Origin: an uncultured Clostridia bacterium
GTDB taxonomy: Bacteria; Bacillota; Clostridia; Christensenellales; CAG-917
DNA length: 64,000 nt
NCBI GenBank assembly: GCA_947625145.1
Contig: CANQNC010000002.1
Coordinates: 50,616-114,615 of the forward strand
Direction of reading: 5' to 3'
The notes beneath the pieces are model-generated. The model was not told where the DNA came from and ran no database searches. It was given only the letters and a program-made list of their open reading frames with translations. The translations under genes were made by a program, and so were the position numbers. Of the stretch, positions 1 to 11,900 are shown one piece after another. Every line of letters begins with the position of its first letter. Positions within the stretch are counted from its first letter, which is position 1.

Positions 1-2
1 AC

Positions 3-962
3 TATTCCTGCGTGGACAGGCTTGAAAGGATAGTTTTCAACGTGATCTCCGCCGCGTGTTTGGACGACTGCTCCGCGGTGCAGGACCTCGTTTTGGTCAA
101 CCAAGTCGAGGCGTCCGACGCCCGCAAATATCCCAGCATAGAGGCGGCCTACTCCAACGCGTTTTTGACCAAAAAGTTGTCAAGAGGCGCGGTGGCGGCG
201 CTCAGCGCTTATCCCCTCTTCATGCAGGCGACGTGCATGCTGAAAGACAACGAGGTCAACTTCCTCGCCTACGCGCCGTGCACCATGAACTTCACCGTGG
301 ACGGATGCAAGCTGACCATCAGCGAAAAGACGGGATATCCTTTCAGAAACACTGTCGTGTTCAAGGTGGAGCAGGCGAGCGGCGAACCCGAAGTCAAGAT
401 CAACTTCCGCGTCCCCAAAAACGTCAGCATGCAACTGATATCGGGGGGAGAGGTCGTCGCGACGGGCACCAAGGAGATCTCGGTCAAGTGCGTGCTCCGC
501 ACGGGCAGCACCTTCATGCTGAAGATGGCGATCCCTCTGACCGTAGAGGAAAATTCGGACGGAAGTTGCAGCCTGTTCAAGGGCAACGTGCTGATGTCGG
601 TCAAACTGCCTTACAGCGTGGAAGAGGACTCGCAGGATAGAAGAATTTTGAACATCTATACGGATAAAAAATGGAACGTCGCGCCCGTCTTGTCAAGGCG
701 CGCGCCGGGGGGCACTAGGACGCTGTACGAGCCCGAAACCACGGTCGTGCACGATCTGAAAGAGAAACCTTTGAACTTGGAGGAACCGCCCTTCGAATTG
801 CAGATCAGGGCGAAAAACGTGTTGAATTGGGGGTTTGGAGTGCAATCTTTCCTCGAATTTCCGCGCAAGCCCGAGTTTTCGGAGGAGAGCTTGGAGAGGA
901 CTTTCATCCCCTTCGGATGCGAGCCGCTTCATATTGCGCAATTCCCGAAGTGTCTGAAATGA
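3..962 (+). CDS. C-terminal part of a glycoside-hydrolase-like protein (GH127/DUF1680-like), truncated by the window edge
   Basis: Frame is open to the window start. The segment 'FTVDGCKLTISEKTGYPFRNTVVFKVEQ...INFRVPKN' resembles the C-terminal beta-sandwich region of GH127-type enzymes. Assignment is by eye only. Confidence 0.5.
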   Translation, partial: YSCVDRLERIVFNVISAACLDDCSAVQDLVLVNQVEASDARKYPSIEAAYSNAFLTKKLSRGAVAALSAYPLFMQATCMLKDNEVNFLAYAPCTMNFTVDGCKLTISEKTGYPFRNTVVFKVEQASGEPEVKINFRVPKNVSMQLISGGEVVATGTKEISVKCVLRTGSTFMLKMAIPLTVEENSDGSCSLFKGNVLMSVKLPYSVEEDSQDRRILNIYTDKKWNVAPVLSRRAPGGTRTLYEPETTVVHDLKEKPLNLEEPPFELQIRAKNVLNWGFGVQSFLEFPRKPEFSEESLERTFIPFGCEPLHIAQFPKCLK

Positions 963-974
963 TAGGAGATCGCT

Positions 975-1550
975 ATGAGAACGCTTGAAAAAAAATATTC
1001 GCGTACCGAACGTATCGTCGCCAAGGCAAAGTTTTCGTGCTGGGTCTATATGTGGGCGGTCGCGCTTGCCGTTTTGCTTGGCGGGATCATCGCGGCGCTG
1101 TGGGTGTTCAGGGCGCAGATCGAGGGGCTGTTTGGCAACGAGCAGGTCAAGATCCTCACCGACGCAAACCTGCGTTGGGCGCTTTTGGGCGCGGCCGGCG
1201 TGGTTTTGCTGACCGTGTTGGGGATATCCATATCCCTTTACAGCCGTGAACTGATCGTGACCGAGGACAAGGTGGTGTATCGCAAGGGCGTCGCCGCCGT
1301 GACAAACATTGTCATTCCCCTTTCCGAGATCCGCATTGTGGAAACCGAACAGAACGGCATACAGCGCGTGTTCGGCGTGGGCGCGGTGACCATCATATCC
1401 GACGCCGTTCAGCCCTATCGCATCAAGGGCGTGAAGGGAGCGGATCGCCTTACGCGCAGGTTGATGAGGCAACTCGGCGACGCGCGCAAGGAGAGCGAAG
1501 GTCGCCGTATGCAACTTCAACTCGCCTCAAGACCCGTGCCGCACAAGTGA
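975..1550 (+). CDS. Membrane protein with bacterial PH-like domain
   Basis: Two N-terminal hydrophobic segments, then 'YSRELIVTEDKVVYRKGVAAVTNIVIPLSEIRIVETEQNGIQRVFGVGAVTI', typical of bPH (YdbS/YdbT-like) domains. Starts 12 nt after the previous stop. Confidence 0.75.
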   Translation: MRTLEKKYSRTERIVAKAKFSCWVYMWAVALAVLLGGIIAALWVFRAQIEGLFGNEQVKILTDANLRWALLGAAGVVLLTVLGISISLYSRELIVTEDKVVYRKGVAAVTNIVIPLSEIRIVETEQNGIQRVFGVGAVTIISDAVQPYRIKGVKGADRLTRRLMRQLGDARKESEGRRMQLQLASRPVPHK

Positions 1551-1570
1551 TTTTTCGAAAATACGAATTT

Positions 1571-1606
1571 CAAAGCCGCTCGTCGAAGTCCGTCGGGCGG
1601 TTTTTT
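1571..1606 (+). terminator. Intrinsic terminator after the PH-domain gene
   Basis: aaagccgctcgtcgaagtccgtcgggcggttttttt: imperfect GC-rich hairpin followed by a T-run. Confidence 0.6.
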
Positions 1607-1737
1607 TGACGCGTTGCAGGCGTAAAAGGATATGCAAAAAGGCTTTTCAAACGACAAAAAATCGCGCAAAAAAACAGCGCGAGTTTGTCGCGCCTTGAGG
1701 GTGGTTTTGTCAAAAACCAAGCATCTGTTGCGGTTTT

Positions 1738-2649
1738 TCAGAAAATTCCCCAAGATCCCGGGGTGACGAAGAGGTAGGTCACAAGCGCGCATATCGCCGC
1801 CATCAAGGGGACGTGGATGAGGTAGACGACAAGCGCGTGTCTGCCCACAAAGCACAGGGGCTTGTTCCAACGTCCGTCCAACCTTGGCAAAATGGAATTG
1901 CGGTCGTTGTAGACAAAAGGCGCGATGATCCCGCCCCAAAAGAAGAACGCCGCGTAGGGAATCAGCGTAAACAGATCCCCGGGGGAGATCTCCGCCGCGC
2001 TGTAAAACAGGCTCGGATTTCCGAAGATGTCCCTGCAGGGGAAGAGGAACGCGAAGTACACGGGAGTGCTTGCGGGCGGGGTGTAGCAGAAGTACAAAAT
2101 CAGCGTGATGCCCACGATGCCCGCGCAACAAATGGCGACGCTTCTGCCGTTGCGCATGCAGAGGAAGTCCACAAGCGCGTAGATCAGCATACAAGTCGCC
2201 AAAAAGTGCAAAACGCCGTAGGTGACGAGAATACCGCTTATGCCCAGCACGTCCTCGCCCAGCACCGTCGCCGCGGTGTAGAGTAGGGCGACGATCATCA
2301 AGACGGCGCCGCGCTTGCGGTTTGAGCGGGAAAATGAGCACGCCATGCCCGAAACTCCCAAAAAGAACACCAAAACTATGTTGTGTATGACTGTCCGCAC
2401 GTCGCTGTACGTCCAAAAATGGCAGAAGCGAGTGAGCGCGTCCCCTCTGCCCATATAGTACCAATAGCTTCCGTACCAGCTGTCCCCGAACATGTCGAGG
2501 AGCATGGCGAGGTGGTCCAAGATCATCAAAACGACGCAAATTCCTCGCAAAAAATCCAGCTCCCAAATTCGGCGATCGAAGCCGGGGAGATATCTTCGCT
2601 GAACTTTGAGCGGGATCAGCCCGCGGTTGTCGTCCGGGAAAAACGTCAT
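1738..2649 (-). CDS. DUF1624 / heparan-alpha-glucosaminide N-acetyltransferase-like membrane acyltransferase
   Basis: 'RRIWELDFLRGICVVLMILDHL' start plus many TM segments ('FFLGVSGMACSFSRSNRKRG', 'GRHALVVYLIHVPLM'). The start was trimmed to the ATG giving MTFFPDDNRG; the longer ORF extends into the upstream region. Confidence 0.75.
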   Translation of the reverse strand: MTFFPDDNRGLIPLKVQRRYLPGFDRRIWELDFLRGICVVLMILDHLAMLLDMFGDSWYGSYWYYMGRGDALTRFCHFWTYSDVRTVIHNIVLVFFLGVSGMACSFSRSNRKRGAVLMIVALLYTAATVLGEDVLGISGILVTYGVLHFLATCMLIYALVDFLCMRNGRSVAICCAGIVGITLILYFCYTPPASTPVYFAFLFPCRDIFGNPSLFYSAAEISPGDLFTLIPYAAFFFWGGIIAPFVYNDRNSILPRLDGRWNKPLCFVGRHALVVYLIHVPLMAAICALVTYLFVTPGSWGIF

Positions 2650-2877
2650 GAAAAAATTATAGCACCAAGCGGCGGGCGTGTCAATCGAGCGCGCAGGGCG
2701 CGATTTTGCACTTAAAACCGCTTGAAACGACAAAAAATTTTTTGTTTTTCCGCCTTGACAAAGGGCGTTTTTCGCGGGGTTTTTTAAGGCAAAAGCGCAA
2801 TACATTGGGGGAATAGGAGGGCGGGGCACAATATCTTGAAGCGCAATTAAAATGAGCCCGTCCGAGAGAAGGGGGTA

Positions 2878-2906
2878 TTGACAAGGGTTATCGCATAGGG
2901 TATAAT
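2878..2906 (+). promoter_or_regulatory. Consensus sigma-A-type promoter for the giant lipoprotein gene
   Basis: TTGACA (2878-2883), 17-bp spacer, TATAAT (2901-2906), followed by RBS 'aggaggga' and ATG at 2962. Confidence 0.85.
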
Positions 2907-2961
2907 AATTGCGTATAATAATTCGCACATGTGTAGCGCGTGTACGGATTAGGAGGGAATT

Positions 2962-5900
2962 ATGAGAAAACGTAGCTTAGCGATTGCGCTTGTGATGATC
3001 ATCGTGGTTTTGGCGACCATGATCCTTGCGGCGTGCAATCCCGAGACTTTGCCGGACGAGCCGCCCAAGCTTCCCGACAATCCCGACATCGGCGGCGATA
3101 TTGTCGACGATCAAAATTATGTAAGCTCGCAATGGGCGTGGCAGCGTATCAAGGAAACGGCGTACGCGGCGGCGTCCGATCAGCATGACGCGAGGTACAT
3201 AAACGGCGACAATTGCTTTGTGCTCGGCTATTCGAAGGACGAATACGACGTGGCGCTGGTGCTGAGGATGGCGTATGCCATAGACTTGTTGGCGGATTCG
3301 AAAGAGGACGATTCACAACTCTTGATCGAACTGAGGAAGTTTGCAAAGGACGAGATCGGCGACGCCTCTCCCGAGGATCTGAGCGAGCTTTGCGCGCAAG
3401 AGCAAGGCGACCTTCTGGTCGGGATTTACTATTTCGAAGGCATTCTCGCCGCGGACGTCAGAGGCCTCAAAAAGGACGAGGGCGGCGTGCACGTCATGTA
3501 CACGGACGACGTCAGCGTTTCCTATCTCGGCAGCAAGATCGAAAAGATCTTGAAGGACGTCAATTTGACGGACGTCATCTTCACAAAACTGCTCGGCTAC
3601 AATGTGGACTCCCTTTTGCAATCCCTCGTGCAATCGTCGGTCCCGAGTCTGGGCGGCATAAGCCTTGTCGATTTGACGATAGAAGATTTTTTGGTCAAGA
3701 TCCTGTTTGCATCCTCCAAAGCCCGCTACGTTGACGAAGGCAACGGCATTCAGACGATCGAACTTCCTTGCGACCTTTCCATGCTTGTCGGCATTGTTTT
3801 CCCCGCCATTCAAGGACTTATCAACGATCAAGTGCAAATTGTGGATCTTGTCAAAAAGATCACGGGCATAGACCTTGGCAAGCTCGGCTCCCTCGCGGGC
3901 ATGGCTGTGGTCATCAACGCCACCGTGAAGGACGACAAACTTCAATCCGTCAACCTCGGCGTTGACGTCAACCTCAATTCAAACGGACTTCCCTCCCTTC
4001 AAGAACAATACGGTTCCTTCCAAAACGACATCGGCATAGACTTCTGCCTTGACAGATTGCAGTTTTCAAACGACGTGAAATTGGACGTCGTAAGCGTTTT
4101 GGACGCTCGCCCCGAAAAGCCCACTTTGGAGGACGGCTCGGACAATTCCTTCTACAAAAAAATCAAAAAGACGGAAAAGGAATATTCCTTGCTCACATTC
4201 GACGGACAACTGGATCTTGTGCTCGACATAGAGGACAAGACGGTCACTCCGCAAAACATACTCGACTCTTTCGGCACGCTGTTGACCAACCTTCTGTTTT
4301 CGGAAATGGACGACTCCATGAAGGAGAGCCTCGGCGCTTTGCTGAGCAAAGACATTGTTTTTGAAAAGAGTCAAATTCCTCTTTCGCTCAAACTGAAAGG
4401 GCAGATCAATCTGAAAGACAGCAGACAGACCAAGATCGCCGCGCAACTTACGGGCACAAACGAAAAGGTGCGGCTTGGGCTTTATTACGACGGAAACTAC
4501 GACTCCGTGTTTTTGGACGCGAGCGGTTTGCTCGGCGAAGGAAGCACGAAGTTTAAGATCGAAGGCTTCAACTTCAATCAGCTGATCGACAAATTGTTCG
4601 ACAAAGTTTACACGCTGATCACAAACGCGATCAACGGCGAGGGCGGCGGAAGCTCCGCTCAGGACGAATACTCTCAACTTTTGCAAAACGCGGACCTGAT
4701 CACTCAGCACACCGGCAGAACGGCGGAGGAGAGCGAGGGCGAAGGCGAAGCGGAAGAAGAGGGCTTGGACACCCTCGGCCTCGTCGTCGCGATCGTGGAT
4801 CAGATATCCATTGCCAAAAACGGGGACATCTTCAACATCACGGGCATTGATTTCACCATGACTCAAGAGATCCTCGACGCGATCTTCGGCATGATCTTCA
4901 AGGACGATCTTGCGGGCGGCAAAGTGCCTCTCGTCACAGATCCCATGCCCAAACTGTCCTATGCAAATCAGGGCACGGGCAAACCCAAGACCTTGAAGCT
5001 GGAAAACGTCGCGCTCGGCGTGGAGAGCCCGCTTGTGGGCCTCGGGATAGGTCTGTCCGTACAATTCGGCACAATCAAAGACGTAGAAAACTTCAACAGC
5101 CTGTTCGCGGGCATAAACGAAGGGGAATATCTGTCCGTCTCCACAGACGGCGGGAAGACCTTCAACATGGACTTCCTGCATATAGAGCTAAGCACCGCGC
5201 TCAACATAGACTTGCAGACTTTGAGGAGCAGACTCGGCGAGTTGAACATCGCTATCGACAACTTGAAGATCGGAGACAGCTACGAAGGGCTGTTGCTGAA
5301 CATCTTGCTTGAGCTTGGCAGCATAGACGCCGGGCTCACCCTCGACGTCAAGGCGGACCTTGACCTTACGACGCAAAACATTTCGCTTGACACGCTCAAC
5401 ACGTCCTCGGCGAAGATAGAGATCAAAACGCGCGAGCAGGAGCCTCGCACCATGGTCGAGCTGTACTTGCAGGACGGCGCGCTTTATCTCAACACACCCG
5501 GGCTTGAGAGCATCTCCGTAAAGCAGATCAAGATCACGCTTGCAGAACTGTTTGATATAGCCAATCTGACCCCGAGCGCTACGGACGGCGAGTCGGGCGC
5601 GCTTGTCGCGGAGGATCCCGCCCCCAAAGAGGAAGAAAAGGGCACGGATATTATCGGCTTGATCGCAAGCCTTGTCACCGAATTCAGGATAGGCAACAAC
5701 GCGATCAGCATAGGCTTGGTCTCCAACATTGTCGATCAATTGTTGACCACGCTTCAAATCGACAACGTGGAGTTTAAGTTTGACAATTCGGACGTCAACG
5801 GCGGCATAAGGCTGGAATTCCCCGCGGGATTGGAACTGCCCGAGGCAAAGTTCAGCGTATTTTTGGCGTTTGGCGATTCCGCAAACCTCAACGTGTCGCT

Positions 5901-8900
5901 CAACGGCATAAACGTGGGCGCGGGCATGCAGACCACGCGCTATTTGCAGGACACGGAAGCGCGGCTTTACACAAACATTCTTGAAAACCCCTATGTGTAC
6001 GTTGACTTGACTTTGGGCGTCGACTTCCAAGCGGACGAGGGCAAATCTTCGCTGGAATTCGGGCACAAGGGCACGCATTGGATGGACGGCGACGGCAACT
6101 ACAAGGATATGAAGGAGACGCCTCCTCCCCAAAACTACAAGGGCAAATATTATTACGTGGACGAGGAAGGCAAATATGTCGTTGAGGACTATCAATCCAC
6201 GGACCTCTTCTTCGGCACGCACATGGACATCAACTACGAGCTGAGAGTGGCGGCAAGTTTGGATCTGTCTCCCGTCATCGCGTATCTGTTGGGCGCGACC
6301 TCGTTGCAGACCAACTACAACGCTTCCGAGATCATGATCGAGCTTACGGGCACGAAGTTCGGAGGGGAGCGCGAAGTGCTTCTCGGGCTGTACCTTGCGG
6401 GCGGCTCGGCGTTCATCGACGCCTCTCGCTTCGGCTTGAACCGCGTGGAAGTGGACGTGGACGTGTACGGATTGCTCCTCAAATATCTCAGCGTCAATTC
6501 CAATATCACCATAAACAGCGCGGGCTCGGGTTCGGATGCTTTGGCGGCGGCGGGACCCGATTTGTCCGACATTGCGGACAACGAGACCCTGTTCGGGCTC
6601 ACCTTGCTTGCGACGCTCACCTCGCGCGGGCTCAGCATAGAGCTTACGCAGGGCATCGTCTCCTTGCTTTACGAGCTTGTGGGCATAGAGGCAAGCGATC
6701 TGACGGCGTGGGCGGAGATCGCGTGGCAAGCGCTCGAGGAGGAGGAATACAAGCCCTTCCGCCTCGGCGTCGACGTCAAAAACGACAACAACCAGACCAT
6801 TTCCAACGCGGAGATTTACGCGAGAGAGATCTCGGTCATCGCGGGCGGCGAAAAGATGCGTGAGATCCGCCTCAGAAGGCAGACGGACGACGCAGGCCAA
6901 GGCAAGTTGTTGGATCAATATATCAGCGAACTCATCAATGAGGACGAAAATCCCTTCGTGGTGGTGCCGCTGTTCAACGAATACTCTGACATCGTTGTCC
7001 CGTCCGTGTCCGTCGAACTGAAAGGCGCGCTGACCGTGGGCACTGCCGCGGACAACGCGGAGTGGACTCTCGGACAGTGGATCGCGGCGGTGACGGAAGC
7101 CATGCCGAGTCAAGACAACCCCGATCAAGGCAAGGAGAAAAACCCCAACCTCGAAGCGTTCCTGCACAAACTTGTGCTTCAGATCAACGCGCCCGTGGAA
7201 GTGGGCACGAAGATAGGGTTCAGAATTGCGGCGAAACTTCGTCTCAATCCCGAATTCCCCGTCAACTCCATGCCCAACGTCAAGTTTATGCTCTATGAAG
7301 AGAGCATGGGCTTGCTTGACAACTTCACCGAGATCTACACAAAGACGGTGGACGGCTCCGCAAAATACAAAAAGATAGAGCTTGCGGACGCAAAAGTCAA
7401 GTTTGCGGAGGGCGAGGAGCTGTATATAAGGACTTATATCCCCGAGGGCATCTCGCTCAGCGAGATCAAGACGACGGACGATACCTTTGAGATAGACGGC
7501 ACCTATTACGTCCTGCTTTCGGACGGCACGTATTACAAGACAGTCATCAGCGCGGCAAACAAAGCGCAATTTGACGTGGTGTACACGCCCACAAATCTGT
7601 TTGACATAGACTATTTGCTCGCGCATGCGGACATTTCCATCGAATTGTACAACCGCGACATCGTGGAAGTGGAAAATCTCATAAGCGGCACGGCGATAGG
7701 CGCGGACGAAAGACAAGAGCTTGTGGACAGCACTCTCGTCGCGCTGAGATTGATCTACAACGGGGAATCCATGGGCTATCCCACAAGCAACCTGTATGTG
7801 GATCTTATGGACGACTTCCACGTGTCCATCGCAAACATGCAGGTCAAAGAGACGATAGACTCCTTGATGTCCTTGTTCAGTGGCAACGGAGACAAGAATC
7901 AGTCCGAAGAGGGCGGGCCCGAAGCGGCAAACAACATCGCCGTCACCGCGGCGGCGGAGAACGCGGACGGCTCGGAGGAGAAGGGGCTTGTTGACACACT
8001 GTACGACATACTCGGCGGCTTCGTGGGCAGGCTCGGCGCGGACAGCAACGGCATTACCGTCAATTTTGCAAGCGGACTTCTCGCAAACCTGCTCAACATG
8101 CTCCTCAACACAAACCTCGCGCCCGAGGACATGCTTCAGATCAACGGCGAAGAGAGCTACTTCACCTTTGCGTGGACGTACGCGGTGGACGCTCTGCTCA
8201 AGATAGACCCAATCTATATGGGGCTCAGGCTTGACAGCATCAAGATCGGATTGGGGCAGGAGGATTCCATCCTTCCCGCGGCGTTTGACAGAAGCATCTA
8301 CACGGGCTTCGATCGCCTCGACAACATATCCTTCGAGGTCGCGCTGGACGCGGAGATCGTGCTGAAACAGCAGGAGGACGAAGTCAAGCTCCAAAACTAT
8401 GTGGACGCCTTCGTGCAGGGCTTGGAGATCGCCCTCGGCTTCACTGTGGACAAGGATATCACCTACGACTTGGGCATCATGCTGGGCGGCAATATCGAGC
8501 TCGGCGACCCCGACAAGACGGTCGTGGCAATTTCTTTAAGGATAAACGAAGAAGATAAGATAGCTATATATATTAAGGGCTCGTCCATGTACGTTGACCT
8601 CGGCGATCTGTCCGACAGGGCGATCTACATTGAAAACACGGGCGTGTCCGACCTCATCTGCGGCTCCATATCCGAGCTTTTGGGCAGAGCGGCGGACGCC
8701 GAGAGCGGAGACGCGCTTGCCTCTGCGGAACCCGAGGTTTCCCCCGAAGAGCAATTGCAGATCATGCTTGACATCTCGGACGGGCGTTTGGGGCTGTTGG
8801 TCACCGAACAGGTGATCGTAGGATTGCTCGCTTCCTTCCTCAATGACGAAAAGGCGGGCGCGACGCTTGACGAGGTCATCGAAAAGATACAACAACTCAA

Positions 8901-11900
8901 CCTCAACCTCAGCGCGGATGTGGAACTGCAATTCAGCCCCGGCATCGCGCTTGCGATTGCAATTTCCAGCGACCTCATTGACATCGAGGCGGCGCTCAGC
9001 ACCATCAACCTCGCGACGGGCACAAACCCCGAAGTCAACGACATCTACGAGCAACTTCAAACTCGCGTGGACGACGCGATAAACGCGGTGGACTACGTCG
9101 TCGCGGAGGCGGAATACAGCGGCACAAAATTCTACAAAGTCACCCAAAAAGAGGGAGACGGCCGCTATGAGTACGTCGAAGCGGGCAAGTTTGACGACGG
9201 CGCTTACGACAGAGTGGACGAGCAGGAATACAAAGCCGTGCCGCACTTCAACAAGCAAAACGATTCGACGATCATCAACCTCTCCTTGGATCTGTACATA
9301 GACTACTCCACAAGCGCGACATACATGCTTGTGACGGATTCCAAGGTGCTTGAAAGCTACAGGGAATCCGAAAGATATTCGTACAGCGAAGTCAGCGATT
9401 CCTTCGTGCAGGATCCGCACGGGACGTTCATCAGGGACGGCTTCTCCTTCGACTCGTTGCTTGCAAAGATATTCGGCTTCGAGGACCTTCAGTCCGCGCT
9501 TAAGGGGGTCAAACTGCCTCGTATCCTCTTCGACGTGAAAGACGGCAAGTTTGACGTCGGAACGCAGGAAAACGCGTTCTCGTTGTACGATCTGTTTGCG
9601 CAGCTCGGGCTGAGAATGTTCCTCGACGACAGCATGGACGACGGCTTCAAGCTCGCAATTGAGGCGCAATTCGATCTGAGTAAATTCGGCATCGAGACCC
9701 TTTCGGACCTCGACGGCATTTACGCTCTTATCCAAAAACTCACGTCCAAAGATCCTATTGTACAAAAAGAGGTAAGAAGCATTCTGCTGAGCGCATTGGA
9801 GCTTTCCGTCATCGTGGACTTCACCTACGAACTCGGCGAAAACAGCACGAGGAAGATCGCGATTTACTTGGTCAACAACGAGATATATATCGACATGAGC
9901 GGTCTCGAAGGCCCGAAGGCGAAGATGGGCGTTTACGACCTGCTCGGCTTGTTCCCGTCAAACGGAGACGCATTGGCGGCGGCCGGCAATACGACCGAGG
10001 GCGACGTGACGGGGGAGAACAACTCCGCGCTTAACACGGTGTTTGCCATCCTCAACGACCTCGCAAAGACCCTCATCTTCCAAAGCACTCCGTGGCTTGC
10101 AAACAGCAAACTCAGTCAGCTTGGCAGTTTGACTTTGCTGTTCAACTCCAACGCTTTCAACTCCATTTTGACCACTCTGTTCCAAACCCTGTTGCAAATG
10201 GACACGCAATTCGATTCGGATCAGCTGTTGCTTGACGACGAAAAGAGCGGATTGTTCATCAGGCCGGGAGACGCGCGCTTTGGCAACAGCGTCGTCACGG
10301 CGGAGGCAAGGTTCGAACTTCTCAACAGACAAAATCCCGCCTCAAAGGGCGAGGACGACAAAAACTTCTTCTTCGATCTTATGATAGGCATAGGCGTGAC
10401 CGCCAACATGCTCAACGACGAGATCGTGGAAAGCGTACTGCCCGTCGAGGACAGATACGAATTTATGAATTTGAAGGAGCTGATCGACAATGTGATGTCC
10501 ATTGTCAACGGCTTCTATACGCACAGCTACAGTGCGGTCGACGCGGAAACCGAAGGATTTGTGCAGGGCGGAATATACTATCGCTTTGTGCAATCCGCGG
10601 ACGGCGGCTTCGTGCTGAAAGGCGAAAACTATCGCGCGCTCAACAAGGGCGAGAAAGTGGCGGACGGCACCGCGCTGTATGACAGGCAGTACGCGCAAGT
10701 CGTGGGCGATCAAGTCGTCATAGTCAGATACGTCGAGGATCCCGCGGGCGAGTATGTCTACGTCAAGGACGAGGACAAATACGTCAAAGCCTCCGACCTC
10801 GAGAAAGTGCCCGACGACGCGCCCCGCTTCAGACAGGAAAACACGGACGCGGACGGCAACACCGACTTCCTTAAAGACGAAGCGGGCAACCCCGTCGCGC
10901 CCAAGGACGCCAAGCTGTACGCAAGACGCGGCATCCCCGTCTACTCCGAGCAAGTGATCTCGCTCAGCATAAGCGGAATTCTGTATTTCAGCAGCGACGG
11001 AGTGGACGAGTACGACATCAGCGGCTTGTTCGGCAAGATCCCCATGCTGTCCGACATGTTGCTTATGCTTCAAGCTCAAAGCCGTTTCTTCGGCGGCGTG
11101 GGCATAAGGCTCAGCGCAAGCGTGGACCTTGCCGCGATCGACATCAGAGGACTTCTGTCAAGCGAACAGGAAAAAGCAATGGACAAATTCGAGGAGTTCA
11201 TTGCAAACAGCAATCTCAGTCAGCTTGAGCTTGCGGTCGAGTTTATCGAAGTCAACGAAAACGGCAATTTTGCAAGATACGACGACGGCGGCGACAACGG
11301 CGCGGGCAGTCTGAAAGTTTTGGGCGGCGTCTATCTGTCCGACGGCACGCTGTATCTTGACGCGACGGGCATCGCCTCCGCGCAGCAATACTCCCGCATA
11401 GACAACTTCATGGACTATGTGCACAGGATAGCCCAAAACGGCGTCGGCGGCTTGTTCGGCGGCACGGCGACCGAAGCGCTTGCGGCTGACGACCCCACAA
11501 CTTTTGACGTCACGGACGCGGAGTACAGAAACGCGCTCGTGTACTTGCTGTACACAGACACCGCGTTCCAGTTGCAATTTGCGCAATCCTTCTTGGCGTA
11601 TGCGCTGAGTCTGCTCATCCCCAATCTGGATCCCTTGACGGACGTCTTCGACGTGGCGGGCGTCACCGTAGGCTTGGTCCACGGCGAGGCGGAGTTCAGA
11701 CGGATAGACGCAATTCAAAATCCCGAACTCAGGGCAAAATTCGACAGCGATCCCGCGTACAGAAGCGAGCGCTATGCCTATTACGACTCCGTGCATTGGG
11801 AGACCTACGATCCCCTCGCGGGCAAACTCGAAGATCATCCCGAGGACCCAAGCTCCACGGAATTTTACAGCGACACGTATCTTGTGGTCATGACGAAAAA

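Noticed and set aside
5188-8394. 1068-aa minus-strand ORF inside the giant gene
   Set aside because: Fully antisense to a well-supported CDS; composition (V/H/R/D-rich) is typical of reverse reading of GC-biased codons; no recognisable domain or RBS.
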